A stretch of DNA of 64,000 nucleotides from Neorhizobium populisoli (GCF_019430945.1 NZ_JAHYCB010000005.1:124001-188000), one strand, 5' to 3'; numbered from the stretch's first letter, positions 8,775-17,726 are shown. Numbers and translations are program-made. The notes: generated from the sequence alone by a model not told the origin.

Positions 8775-9986
8775 ATGGCCAAGCAGAAAGTAGCAATGTT
8801 GACCGCCGGTGGTCTCGCACCCTGCCTTTCGTCCGCCGTGGGCGGCCTGATCGGGCGCTACAACGATGTGGCACCGGAACTCGATCTGATCGCCTACAAG
8901 TCCGGTTATCAGGGCGTTCTGCTCGGCGACCGGATCGAGATCACGCCCGCCATGCGCGAAAAGGCCCCTCTCCTGCATCGCTACGGCGGCTCGCCGATCG
9001 GCAATAGCCGCGTCAAGCTCACCAATGCCGCCGACTGCGTGAAGCGCGGCCTGATCAAGGAAGGCGAAAATCCGCTGCGCGTTGCGGCAGAGCGCCTCGC
9101 CGCCGACGGCGTCACCATTCTCCACACGATCGGCGGCGACGATACCAATACGACGGCCGCTGATCTTGCCGCCTATCTCGGTGCCAATGGCTATAACCTC
9201 ACCGTCGTCGGCCTGCCGAAGACGGTCGATAACGACGTCGTGCCGATTCGCCAGTCGCTCGGCGCCTGGACGGCTGCGGAAGCCGGCGCAAGCTTCTTCG
9301 ACAACGTTTCGAACGAGCAGACGGCCGCCCCTCGCACATTTGTGATTCACGAAGTCATGGGCCGTCACTGCGGATGGCTTACCGCCGCAACGGCACGGGC
9401 CTATATTCAAAAGATCGACGGCGACGAATATGTCGAAGGCTTCATGATGAACGCTCACCTGAAGAGCATCGACGGTCTTTATCTGCCGGAAATGGCGTTC
9501 GACCTCGATAAAGAAGCCGCGCGCCTGAAAGAGGTCATGGACAAGCGCGGTCACGTTTCTATCTTCGTTTCCGAAGGCGCCGGTCTGGATGCGATCGTCG
9601 CCGAACGCGAGGCGGCGGGCGATACCATCAAGCGGGACGCCTTCGGCCATGTGAAGATCGATACGATCAATGTTGGAGGCTGGTTCCAGAAGCAGTTCGC
9701 GGCACTCATCGGCGCAGAACGCTCCATGGTGCAGAAGTCGGGTTATTTCGCCCGCTCCGCACCGGCAAACACCGAGGACCTGCGGCTCATCCACAGCATG
9801 GTGGATCTGGCCGTCGAGAGTGCTTTGAACAAGGTTTCGGGTGTCACCGGTCACGACGAAGATCAGAACGGCAAGCTCAGAACGATCGAATTCCCCAGAA
9901 TCAAGGGTGGAAAACATTTCGATTTGACGACAAAATGGTTTGGCGACGTGATGGACCATATCGGTCAGCCGTTCGCCGAAGCATAA
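8775..9986 (+). CDS. pfp: 6-phosphofructokinase, probably diphosphate-dependent
   Basis: A 403-residue phosphofructokinase-family enzyme phosphorylating fructose 6-phosphate. The signatures are 'HTIGGDDTNTTAADL' (GGDD at 120-123) and 'PKTVDNDV' (149-155). Asp at the second position of GGD(D) instead of Gly marks PPi-dependent enzymes, so diphosphate is the likely phosphoryl donor; this is inference from family knowledge. The start at 8775 is set by GAGGAGG with a 4-nt spacer. Many rhizobia rely on the Entner-Doudoroff route and keep PPi-PFK as a reversible enzyme. A LysE-like gene follows after 47 nt. Confidence 0.88.
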   Translation: MAKQKVAMLTAGGLAPCLSSAVGGLIGRYNDVAPELDLIAYKSGYQGVLLGDRIEITPAMREKAPLLHRYGGSPIGNSRVKLTNAADCVKRGLIKEGENPLRVAAERLAADGVTILHTIGGDDTNTTAADLAAYLGANGYNLTVVGLPKTVDNDVVPIRQSLGAWTAAEAGASFFDNVSNEQTAAPRTFVIHEVMGRHCGWLTAATARAYIQKIDGDEYVEGFMMNAHLKSIDGLYLPEMAFDLDKEAARLKEVMDKRGHVSIFVSEGAGLDAIVAEREAAGDTIKRDAFGHVKIDTINVGGWFQKQFAALIGAERSMVQKSGYFARSAPANTEDLRLIHSMVDLAVESALNKVSGVTGHDEDQNGKLRTIEFPRIKGGKHFDLTTKWFGDVMDHIGQPFAEA

Positions 9987-10033
9987 GACTAGAACACTGA
10001 CGAGCGCGTTGGCGGCGTTCGGGAGGAAATGGG

Positions 10034-10669
10034 ATGACGGTTGATATCTGGATCGCGTTTGCGGCGACGGCGATCTTTTTCGTCCTTCTTCCAAGCCCGC
10101 TCGCCTGCCTCACGGCAAGCTTCTCGCTTCAGCGCGGCCGCCGTACCGCTTTTGCCACCGTTCCGGGCGTGGCGGCGGGCCTTTCCGTGGCGCTGGTCTT
10201 CGCGATGGTCCCGCTGACGGTCATCGCCTTTTATCTGCCGCGGGTCCTTGACGCGCTCTCCTGGGCAAGCCTTGGCTATCTGATGCTCTACATTCTCTGG
10301 TCCTACCAGGACCCGCGGATTTCCGGCCCAGTCGCAGACAACGACAATCTGCCGGAATGTCGGATGGCGCGGATTTTCGGATGCCTTTTCGGCAAGTCCG
10401 TTCTCGGGCCGCGTTATGCGGTCGCGCTGGCGGCGGTTTTGGCGCAATTCATCGATCCGAGTCTGCCGCTTCTGCAGCAACTCCTCGAAATGCAGGCGAC
10501 ATTTCTCGTCTGCGCCGTGCTCGGCACGGTTATCCACGTTCTTTTCCCCCGCCGGGTGCTCGGCCGTCGTCGCCGTGCCGCGAACCTGAATTCAGCTTCG
10601 CGCAAGCCTCATACGCGATTTATATCGCGACGTGCTGTGAGCGCCGGATATCGGCGAATCGCAGCTTAA
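10034..10669 (+). CDS. LysE/RhtB-like membrane transporter
   Basis: A 211-residue membrane protein with a LysE-like start: one hydrophobic helix, then 'LPSPLACLTASFSLQRGRRTAFATVPGVAAG', corresponding to the PGP...G.R.G....GiasG signature of amino-acid exporters, and further helices around 55-80, 115-135 and 155-175. The C-terminus is Arg-rich and unlike the family, and the fourth region is short, so it may be divergent or altered in function. A GGGAGG site precedes the ATG. It may be co-transcribed with the phosphofructokinase gene. Confidence 0.7.
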   Translation: MTVDIWIAFAATAIFFVLLPSPLACLTASFSLQRGRRTAFATVPGVAAGLSVALVFAMVPLTVIAFYLPRVLDALSWASLGYLMLYILWSYQDPRISGPVADNDNLPECRMARIFGCLFGKSVLGPRYAVALAAVLAQFIDPSLPLLQQLLEMQATFLVCAVLGTVIHVLFPRRVLGRRRRAANLNSASRKPHTRFISRRAVSAGYRRIAA

Positions 10670-10783
10670 GGCTTCCCTGAGAAGGGACCGGCTTGCCGGA
10701 CGCCGCCCAATAGGTTAATGGAAAATCTCCTTCGGGGGCGTTTGGGCGGACTAGGGTAACCAATTTTTCATGAAAGCGACCCA

Positions 10784-11962
10784 ATGGCGATAATCCGACT
10801 GCTCGGCCGCGGCGCGGCTGCTGTATGCGTCGTATCGTCGGCTCTGGCCGGCTGCTCGAGTGTCGAGCGCGAGAACAATCTCGCGACGACGCAGACAAAT
10901 TCGCCTGGCGCGGCCGCTAGCAATGGCCTCATCGTCCAATACAAGTCGGATCTGCCGGTTAACGGCCAGCAGCAGACGGTAGCATCTCAGCCTTCGGGCG
11001 CGCCGATGCAGGGCCCTCAATTGCCCGGCACGCAGCCGACCGTGGCGCTTGCAAAGACTGCCCGCCTGCCGGTGCCCGTACCGACGACCGCGGATGTGGC
11101 CCCCGTACAAACCGCTGCGATGGCCTCGCCGGTCATGGCTCCGCAACTGGCTTTCGCGCCTGCTCCCGCAACTGCCGGTCCGGCAATGATGCAGCCGCCT
11201 GCAGCCACGACGACCTCGACCCTGGTTGCTTCCGCGACACCGACTGCGCAGTGGAATGCGCCTGCCACCTCCACCATCCTCGCGGCCTCGCGCCAGCAGA
11301 CCAGCACGACCAAGGTCGGCCGCCTTGTATCGCCAGGCGTCGCGCCTGCCGTTACGGAGGGCAGGATCCAGCCGGCCGCCGCTGCGGCCATCGCGCTCGA
11401 CGAAGCCGAACTGACGCCGGACATGGTGGCGCTGCAGTCGGTCGTGCCGACGCCTCGCCCGGACCGTCCTGTGATCACCATGGCATCGGCCCCGGCCGCC
11501 GCGACTGCAACGCTCGCCTATGCATCGGCCCCGCATGCGGTTGCCGCCTTGAGGGCAATGGAATTCCCGCCTGCTCCCGGCGAACCGATGCCGACGACGG
11601 CAGCCAACGCGCCGCCGGAGCTTGCCAAGCTGATCAAGCGTTATGCCGGCATGTACGGCGTGCCGGAATCGCTGGTGCACCGCGTCGTGCACCGCGAAAG
11701 CAAATACGACCCCAAGGCCTATCACAAGAACGGCTATTGGGGCCTAATGCAGATCAAGTATTCGACCGCCAAGTCGATGGGTTACGAAGGCCCGCCGTCC
11801 GGCCTGCTCGATGCCGAGACCAATCTCAAATACGCGATCAAATATCTGCGCGGCGCCTGGCTCGTCGCCGACAACCAGAACGACAACGCCATCAAGCTTT
11901 ATGCGCGCGGCTATTATTTCGACGCCAAGCGCAAGGACATGCTGCACGTTCTGGAAAAGTAA
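10784..11962 (+). CDS. Lytic transglycosylase lipoprotein with long Pro/Ala-rich linker
   Basis: A 392-residue protein. An N-terminal signal with lipobox SALAGC (Cys ~24) indicates outer-membrane anchoring. Residues ~30-275 are low-complexity Ala/Pro/Thr-rich, probably a spacer across the periplasm. The SLT domain is C-terminal (~280-392): 'YGVPESLVHRVVHRESKYDPKAYHKNGYWGLMQIKYSTAKSMGYEG', with the catalytic Glu in 'HRESKYDP'. It cleaves murein glycan strands. Upstream an overlapping 7-codon ORF (ATG at 10770) ends across this start. A terminator hairpin follows at 11989. Confidence 0.87.
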   Translation: MAIIRLLGRGAAAVCVVSSALAGCSSVERENNLATTQTNSPGAAASNGLIVQYKSDLPVNGQQQTVASQPSGAPMQGPQLPGTQPTVALAKTARLPVPVPTTADVAPVQTAAMASPVMAPQLAFAPAPATAGPAMMQPPAATTTSTLVASATPTAQWNAPATSTILAASRQQTSTTKVGRLVSPGVAPAVTEGRIQPAAAAAIALDEAELTPDMVALQSVVPTPRPDRPVITMASAPAAATATLAYASAPHAVAALRAMEFPPAPGEPMPTTAANAPPELAKLIKRYAGMYGVPESLVHRVVHRESKYDPKAYHKNGYWGLMQIKYSTAKSMGYEGPPSGLLDAETNLKYAIKYLRGAWLVADNQNDNAIKLYARGYYFDAKRKDMLHVLEK

Positions 11963-11988
11963 GTTCTCGACAGCGTGAACGAATCTGA

Positions 11989-12008
11989 ACGGCGCCTCAG
12001 GGCGCCGT
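11989..12008 (+). terminator. Rho-independent terminator of the transglycosylase gene
   Basis: ACGGCGCC (11989-11996), loop TCAG, GGCGCCGT (12001-12008), then CATCGTTTTT on the plus strand. It overlaps the last codons and stop of the convergent serine hydrolase gene, so the hairpin sequence is also coding on the other strand. Confidence 0.7.
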
Positions 12009-13340
12009 CATCGTTTTTGCGACCGCATCGACCAGCGGCGTCGGGCTGTAGCCCGACCAGCTCGGCGTCAAACCGAGCCGCACGACGACGAGATCGAGCG
12101 ACGGCACGATGATGACGTTCTGCCCGTCATGCCCATCCAGAATGAACGTCCCCTTGCCTGCATCGGCGCGCGGCAGCCAGGTCTGTATCTTCGAATAACG
12201 GCCGTTCGACGTTTTGTTGGGCGTCTGCATCTCGGCGACGAAACCTTCCGGCAGTAACCGGTTGCCGTTCCACACGCCATCGCGGCCCAGAAACAGCCCA
12301 AGCCGCGCCCAATCGCGCGCTGTCGCATACATATACGAGCTGCCGACGAACGTACCTGCCTCATCGGCCTCCATGACGGCACTCGACATGCCGAGCGGAC
12401 CGAACAATGCCTTGCCGGGATAGGCCAACGCCGCCGCCCGGTCGCCGACCTTGTCCATCCAGATTTTCGATAACATCACACCCGTGCCGGACGAATAATT
12501 GAAACGGCTGCCGGGATCGGCCTCCAGCGGCTGATCGGCGGCAAAATTCGCCATGTCGGGCTCAAGAAAAAGCATGCGGGTAACGTCGGCGACGCTGCCG
12601 TAATTCTCGTTAAAGGCAAGTCCGCTTTCCATCGCCAGAAGATCGGCGAGGCGGATATCGCCACGCTGGTCGTTCTTCCATTGCGGGAAAAGCGCCTGGT
12701 CCTGCAGCGACATTTTTCCATCACGGATCAGCGTGCCGATGATCGCGGCCGTCACGCTCTTTGTCATCGACCAGCCAAGCAAGGGCGTTTCCCTGGAAAA
12801 GCCCGGCGCATAGACTTCGCCGACAATGCGGCCGCGATGCGCGACGACCACCGCGCGCATGCCCGGACCAGTGAGAGCGGGATCTGAAAGAATGCCGGCA
12901 ACCTTTGGATCGGATTCGATCTTTCCGCCTTCCGGCCAGAGGATATTGGGATCCGCCGGAGCCTGTGGGACCGGCGCCGTCGCGAGAGCCGCCGGCATGG
13001 CGCCATCCGGCGCCACGGCACAGCCAAGACCGTCGCGATAGACCGCGTCATTGCCCGCCAGGAACCCAAGCAGCGCCGCATGCACGCGCCTCTGCGGCCG
13101 GTCCACCGAGACGTTCATCAGCCTCAGGAGCGGATGGCCGGGTGCCTGCACATCGACGGCCAGCACCTCGTCCGGATCGCGGCCGGCAAGGAAGACATTG
13201 GAGCAGACCATCTTCGCCGCATAACCGCTGCCCACCCGCAGGAGCTCGGGCGGAGAGATATAAATCCATGTCACGAGCCCGACGATGCCAAGGACCAGAA
13301 CGCCCAGAACGATCTTCACAATCCGCGTCAGCAGCCGCAT
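11997..13340 (-). CDS. Serine hydrolase, class C beta-lactamase/esterase family
   Basis: A 447-residue protein with an N-terminal membrane anchor (~7-28, IVKIVLGVLVLGIVGLVTWIYI) and a C-terminal beta-lactamase-related domain. The SxxK motif is 'GWSMTKSVTAAIIG' (S/K catalytic pair), the second motif is 'FNYSSGTGVML' (YSS in place of the classical YxN), and 'LDGHDGQNVIIVPS' occupies the KTG position as HDG, as in many esterases or amidases of this family. It probably acts in the periplasm on an ester or peptide; real beta-lactamase activity is not implied. It is convergent with the transglycosylase gene. Confidence 0.82.
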   Translation of the reverse strand: MRLLTRIVKIVLGVLVLGIVGLVTWIYISPPELLRVGSGYAAKMVCSNVFLAGRDPDEVLAVDVQAPGHPLLRLMNVSVDRPQRRVHAALLGFLAGNDAVYRDGLGCAVAPDGAMPAALATAPVPQAPADPNILWPEGGKIESDPKVAGILSDPALTGPGMRAVVVAHRGRIVGEVYAPGFSRETPLLGWSMTKSVTAAIIGTLIRDGKMSLQDQALFPQWKNDQRGDIRLADLLAMESGLAFNENYGSVADVTRMLFLEPDMANFAADQPLEADPGSRFNYSSGTGVMLSKIWMDKVGDRAAALAYPGKALFGPLGMSSAVMEADEAGTFVGSSYMYATARDWARLGLFLGRDGVWNGNRLLPEGFVAEMQTPNKTSNGRYSKIQTWLPRADAGKGTFILDGHDGQNVIIVPSLDLVVVRLGLTPSWSGYSPTPLVDAVAKTMTAP

Positions 13341-13447
13341 GCAGTCCTCGTGTGCCTGTTACAGGGAGGCCGCATGCAATCAGGATTCTGCGCCGCATGG
13401 AAGGCTTATCCGCCGCCGATCACGCTCTCGTGGCCTAGCCACAGGCC

Positions 13448-13465
13448 GCGTCATCAATCTGTAGC
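13448..13465 (+). promoter_or_regulatory. Possible weak Pho box upstream of btaA
   Basis: GCGTCAT-CAAT-CTGTAGC resembles the CTGTCAT-N4-CTGTCAT PhoB repeat (5/7 and 4/7 matches with the right 4-nt A/T-rich spacer), 48 bp before the btaA start. btaAB is induced by phosphate limitation through PhoB in Sinorhizobium meliloti. The match itself is weak. Confidence 0.4.
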
Positions 13466-13512
13466 ATGACGGGTTTACACGCCCTGAAATTCCAAACGGA
13501 CGGGACTCGACG

Positions 13513-14760
13513 ATGGCAGAAGTTGCACAGGAAGCCGGTTTCAGGAAAAACCAGAAACTCAAGGATGCGCTGCTGCAGCATAAAGCGCTATCGCGACAGG
13601 GTTTTTCGGAAAGGCTTTTCGGCCTGCTTTTCTCCGGCCTCGTCTATCCGCAGATCTGGGAAGACCCGGATGTCGACATGAAGGCCATGGAGCTTTCCGA
13701 AGGTCACTCGATCGTCACGATCGGTTCCGGCGGCTGCAACATGCTTGCCTATCTCTCCCGTTCGCCGAAGAAGATCGACGTGGTCGATCTCAACCCGCAT
13801 CACGTGGCGCTAAACCGCCTCAAGCTTGCCGGCTTCCGCTTTCTCCCGGCTCATGCGGATGTCGTCCGCCAGTTCGGCATGGATGGCGTCACGACCAATA
13901 CCAAGAGCTACGACACCTTCATCGCCCCGAACCTTGATGCCCGTACCAGGGCCTATTGGGAAAAGCGCTCGATCAGCGGTCGCCGCCGCGTCGAAGTCTT
14001 CAACCGCAATATCTACCGCACCGGCCTGCTCGGCCGCTTCATCGGTGCCGGCCATCTGATCGCCCGCCTGCACGGTCTCGACCTCACCGAATTCGCCAAG
14101 ACCCGCTCGCTGCGCGAACAGCGCACGTTCTTCAACGACCGTATCGCGCCGCTGTTCGACAGGCCGCTGATCAAGTGGATCACCGACCGCAAGAGCTCTC
14201 TCTTCGGCCTCGGCATTCCGCCGCAGCAATATGACGAACTGGCCAGCGTTTCAGCCGATGGCTCGATCGCCTCGGTCCTGCGCCAGCGCCTCGAAAAGCT
14301 TGCCTGCCAGTTCCCGCTGCAGGACAACTACTTCGCCTGGCAGGCTTTCGTCCGCCGTTATCCGAAGGCCGACGAAGGCACCCTGCCGACCTATCTCAAG
14401 GCCGAGAACTACCAGGCGATCCGCGCCAATGCCGAGCGCGTTACGGTTCACCATGCAAGCTTCACCGAACTGCTCGGCCAGAAGGCTGCCGCGACCGTCG
14501 ATCGCTATGTACTGCTCGACGCGCAGGACTGGATGAACGACCAGCAGCTCAACGACCTCTGGACGGAAATCACCCGCACCGCCGCTCCCGGCGCCCGCGT
14601 GATCTTCCGCACCGCAGCCGAAAAGAGCGTGCTTGACGGTCGCCTGTCGCAGGCTCTCCGCGACCAGTGGACCTATCTCGAGACCCGCTCCAACGAGCTG
14701 AACCTGCAGGATCGTTCGGCGATCTATGGCGGTTTCCACATTTACGTGAAGAAAGCCTGA
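13513..14760 (+). CDS. btaA: S-adenosylmethionine:diacylglycerol 3-amino-3-carboxypropyltransferase BtaA
   Basis: A 415-residue enzyme for the first step of betaine lipid (DGTS) synthesis, moving the aminocarboxypropyl group of SAM to diacylglycerol at the membrane. It carries the BtaA start 'FSERLFGLLFSGLVYPQIWEDPDVDMKAMEL', then 'IVTIGSGGCNMLAYLSRSPKKIDVVDLNPHHVALNRLKL', a SAM-binding fold, and ends in 'NLQDRSAIYGGFHIYVKKA'. The identity is strongly supported by btaB 10 nt downstream. Betaine lipids replace phospholipids when phosphate is scarce. Confidence 0.95.
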   Translation: MAEVAQEAGFRKNQKLKDALLQHKALSRQGFSERLFGLLFSGLVYPQIWEDPDVDMKAMELSEGHSIVTIGSGGCNMLAYLSRSPKKIDVVDLNPHHVALNRLKLAGFRFLPAHADVVRQFGMDGVTTNTKSYDTFIAPNLDARTRAYWEKRSISGRRRVEVFNRNIYRTGLLGRFIGAGHLIARLHGLDLTEFAKTRSLREQRTFFNDRIAPLFDRPLIKWITDRKSSLFGLGIPPQQYDELASVSADGSIASVLRQRLEKLACQFPLQDNYFAWQAFVRRYPKADEGTLPTYLKAENYQAIRANAERVTVHHASFTELLGQKAAATVDRYVLLDAQDWMNDQQLNDLWTEITRTAAPGARVIFRTAAEKSVLDGRLSQALRDQWTYLETRSNELNLQDRSAIYGGFHIYVKKA

Positions 14761-14770
14761 GGAGGCGGAT

Positions 14771-15427
14771 ATGGCGAATGCTTCCGTTTCCCACGATCAC
14801 GCGGACCGCATGGACCGCATGTACAAGTACCAGCGCCATATCTACGACATTACCCGCAAATATTACCTCTTCGGTCGCGACCGCGCGATCGAAGGCCTGC
14901 ATGTCCCGCCTCAGGCTTCGCTTCTGGAAGTCGGTTGCGGTACGGGCCGCAACATGTTGCTCGCCCACAAGCGTTATCCGACGGCGAAACTTTACGGCCT
15001 CGATATTTCCGCCGAGATGCTGGTCAGCGCCCGCGCCAATTTCAGCGGCAAGTCGGTTACGCCGGATTTCCGCGTCGCCGATGCCACGAATTTCAGGGCG
15101 GAGGAATTCGGCGTCGACGGTTTCGACCGCATTCTGATCTCCTATGCCGTCTCGATGATCCCGGATTGGGAAAGCGCGATCGATGCTGCCCTTGCGGCAC
15201 TCGCCCCGAACGGCTCGGTGCATATCGTCGATTTCGGCCAGCAGGAGCGCCTGCCCCGCTGGTTCGGCAATATGCTGAAAGCCTGGCTGACGCGTTTTCA
15301 CGTCATCCCGCGCCCCAACCTGCATGAGGTGCTGGAGGGCAAGCTCGAAGCTGCCAATGCGGATATGATCTTCGAGGAAATCGGCTGGGGCTACGCCTGG
15401 CATGCAGTGATCCGCAAGCGCGGCTGA
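14771..15427 (+). CDS. btaB: Diacylglyceryl-homoserine N-methyltransferase BtaB
   Basis: A 218-residue class I SAM methyltransferase that trimethylates diacylglycerylhomoserine to DGTS. Motif I is 'LLEVGCGTGRNML' (~48-60), the acidic strand 'LYGLDISAEML', and motif IV 'FDRILISYAVSMIPDWESAI'. GAGGCGG precedes the ATG, which lies 10 nt after btaA, so the two form an operon. No clear terminator follows; the next gene begins 123 nt downstream. Confidence 0.94.
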   Translation: MANASVSHDHADRMDRMYKYQRHIYDITRKYYLFGRDRAIEGLHVPPQASLLEVGCGTGRNMLLAHKRYPTAKLYGLDISAEMLVSARANFSGKSVTPDFRVADATNFRAEEFGVDGFDRILISYAVSMIPDWESAIDAALAALAPNGSVHIVDFGQQERLPRWFGNMLKAWLTRFHVIPRPNLHEVLEGKLEAANADMIFEEIGWGYAWHAVIRKRG

Positions 15428-15550
15428 GTTCCCCACGAGCGGCAGCCCCTTGCCATAACCGATTTTTTACCACGTTATGGTGAACATGAGGTTCACACAG
15501 GCTTCGACTTGTAAGCATGTGCTAATCTTAGTCACCAACGCGGAACATCC

Positions 15551-16339
15551 ATGTCACGGCTTCTGATCGCCCTTCTTGCAACGGCCGTGCTTGCGGTAAC
15601 CGGCTGTACGTCGACAAGTTACGACCTGATGGAGACCTCCTCCGTCAAGAAGATGCGCTTCAAGGACAACGATCCGCAGGATTTCGGCCGCAACCATCCC
15701 GGCCTCCACGAGGTCCACGGCATCGACCTTTCTAAATGGAACGATACAGATATCGACTGGGCCGCCGTCAAGCGCGCCGGGATCGCCTTTGTCTTCATCA
15801 AGGGTACCGAAGGCAAGGACCGCCTCGACCCCGCTTTCCGAACGCATTGGCAGAATGCTGCTGCTGCAGGCATTCCGCACGCTGCCTACCATTTCTATTA
15901 TTTCTGCTCGTCACCGGAAGAACAGGCGGCCTGGTTCATCGCCAACGTGCCGAAGGAAGCCAACATGCTGCCGCCGGTGCTGGACATGGAATGGAACCAT
16001 GCCTCGCCGACCTGCAAGCTGAAACCCGATGCGGAAACCGTGCGCGACTCGATGCAGCGCTTCATGGACAAGCTCGAAGCCTATTACGGCAAGCGGCCGA
16101 TCATCTATACGTCGGTGGATTTCCACCGCGACAACCTGGTCGGCGCCTTCCCGAACTATAATTTCTGGCTGCGGGCGGTGGCGGCTCATCCAAGCAAGAT
16201 CTACGGCGATCGCCGCTGGGCCTTCTGGCAATATACCTCGACCGGCATCATCCCGGGCATCAAGGGCGAGATGGATATCAACGTTTTCTCCGGCACGACC
16301 AAGAACTGGAATAGCTGGGTCGCGGCGACTGCAAAGTAA
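15551..16339 (+). CDS. Glycoside hydrolase family 25 (lysozyme-like) lipoprotein
   Basis: A 262-residue exported protein with a lipobox AVTGC (Cys ~19) and a GH25 muramidase domain from ~57. The motifs are 'HGIDLSKWNDTDIDWAAVKRAGIAFVFIKGTEG', 'AYHFYYFC' and the catalytic 'PPVLDMEWNH' (Asp and Glu), ending with 'WAFWQYTSTGIIPGI'. GH25 enzymes hydrolyse the MurNAc-GlcNAc bond. In rhizobia this is a cell-associated wall enzyme; no phage genes lie nearby, so a prophage endolysin is unlikely. Confidence 0.88.
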   Translation: MSRLLIALLATAVLAVTGCTSTSYDLMETSSVKKMRFKDNDPQDFGRNHPGLHEVHGIDLSKWNDTDIDWAAVKRAGIAFVFIKGTEGKDRLDPAFRTHWQNAAAAGIPHAAYHFYYFCSSPEEQAAWFIANVPKEANMLPPVLDMEWNHASPTCKLKPDAETVRDSMQRFMDKLEAYYGKRPIIYTSVDFHRDNLVGAFPNYNFWLRAVAAHPSKIYGDRRWAFWQYTSTGIIPGIKGEMDINVFSGTTKNWNSWVAATAK

Positions 16340-16490
16340 AACGCTGACAAATCGGCAACCAAACCGCAATTAGTCATCTGGAATTGCGTGGGCGCATGCG
16401 ATAAAAGCGCGGCAACCTTGCAGCCGCCCACGTTTCGGACACAAATTTCTCGGACATGAGGCGGTACTCTTTGTCCCATAGGAACGCCGA

Positions 16491-17717
16491 ATGTCCGCTG
16501 CTCTCGCCCGCCGTCTTGCCCTTGCCGTCGCCTTCACCGGCTGCCTTGCTTCAACTGTCCTCGCGCAGTCACGGCTTCAGGCCGGCCAGTCCACGACCCC
16601 GGTGGCCTGCGGCGGCGATTTCAGCGCCTTTCTGGCCGGCGTGAAGGCCGAAGCCGTCTCCAAGGGCGCCTCGGCAAGTGCTGCCGACGAGGCATTGGCC
16701 GGCGCCCAGATCGACCAGAAGGTTCTGTCCCGCGACCGCGCCCAGGGCGTTTTCCGCCAGACTTTCCTGGAATTCTCGCAGCGCACCGTCAGCCAGGGCC
16801 GCCTCGATATCGGCCGCCAGAAGATGAAGCAGTTCGCCGACGTCTTCGCCCGTGCCGAAAAGGAATTCGGCGTGCCGTCCGGCATCATCACCGCCTTCTG
16901 GGCGATGGAAACCGATTTCGGTGCCTTCCAGGGCGATTTCAACACCCGCAACGCTTTGGCCACGCTGTCGCATGACTGCCGCCGCCCGCAGCTTTTCCGC
17001 CCGCAGCTGATTTCGCTGATCGAGATGGTCCAGCACGGCGACTTGAACCCGTCGACCAATACCGGCGCATGGGCCGGCGAAATCGGCCAGGTGCAGATGC
17101 TGCCGGAAGACATCATCGCCTTCGGCGTCGATGGCGACGGAGACGGCCATGTCAACGTCAAGGGCAGCTCGCCGGACGCCATCCTGACCGCCGCCAAGTT
17201 CATCCAGAGCCTCGGCTTCAAGGCCGGCCAGCCGTGGATTCAGGAAGTGGCGCTGCCGGAAAACCTCCCCTGGGAAAAGTCCGGCCTCGGCAACGAAATC
17301 CCGGCCAGCGAATGGTTCAAGTATGGTGTCACCCCGCGTGACGGCAACACCAATTCCGGCAACCTGCCGGCAGCCCTCATCCTGCCGCAGGGCCGCAAGG
17401 GACCGGCCTTCCTGACCTATCCGAATTTCAATATCTATCTGGAATGGAACCAGTCGTTCATCTACACGACCTCGGCCGCCTATTTCGCAACCCGCCTGTC
17501 GGGCGCCCCGACTTATCAGAAGGGCAATCCGGAACAGGGTCTCGACGACACCGGCATGAAGGCGCTGCAGACCAAGCTCGAAGCACGCGGCTACGATATC
17601 GGCAAGGTCGACGGCATTCTCGGCTCCGGCACCCGCCAGGCCACCCAGAAGGAACAGGCCCGTCTCGGCATGCCGGCAGACGGCTGGCCGACCCAGGCTC
17701 TTCTTTCGGCTCTATGA
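16491..17717 (+). CDS. Lytic murein transglycosylase, MltB type, with peptidoglycan-binding domain
   Basis: A 408-residue exported protein: signal peptide ~1-25 (...STVLAQS), an SLT_2/MltB domain (~38-335) with the catalytic Glu in 'TAFWAMETDFGAFQGDFNTRNALATLSHDC', 'GEIGQVQMLPEDIIAFGVDGDGDGHV' and 'AYFATRLSG', and a C-terminal PG_binding_1 domain (~345-408, 'MKALQTKLEARGYDIGKVDGILGSGTRQATQ'). It makes 1,6-anhydromuropeptides. There is no lipobox cysteine in the signal region, so it is probably soluble in the periplasm. A terminator follows 10 nt after the stop. Confidence 0.92.
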   Translation: MSAALARRLALAVAFTGCLASTVLAQSRLQAGQSTTPVACGGDFSAFLAGVKAEAVSKGASASAADEALAGAQIDQKVLSRDRAQGVFRQTFLEFSQRTVSQGRLDIGRQKMKQFADVFARAEKEFGVPSGIITAFWAMETDFGAFQGDFNTRNALATLSHDCRRPQLFRPQLISLIEMVQHGDLNPSTNTGAWAGEIGQVQMLPEDIIAFGVDGDGDGHVNVKGSSPDAILTAAKFIQSLGFKAGQPWIQEVALPENLPWEKSGLGNEIPASEWFKYGVTPRDGNTNSGNLPAALILPQGRKGPAFLTYPNFNIYLEWNQSFIYTTSAAYFATRLSGAPTYQKGNPEQGLDDTGMKALQTKLEARGYDIGKVDGILGSGTRQATQKEQARLGMPADGWPTQALLSAL

Positions 17718-17726
17718 TCTCGCTCT

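Noticed and set aside
8700..10094. Minus-strand ORF of 464 codons
   Set aside because: Antisense to the phosphofructokinase gene, which has intact motifs and a strong ribosome binding site.
15551..16339. GH25 gene as a prophage endolysin
   Set aside because: It has a lipoprotein signal and no holin, capsid or integrase neighbours.
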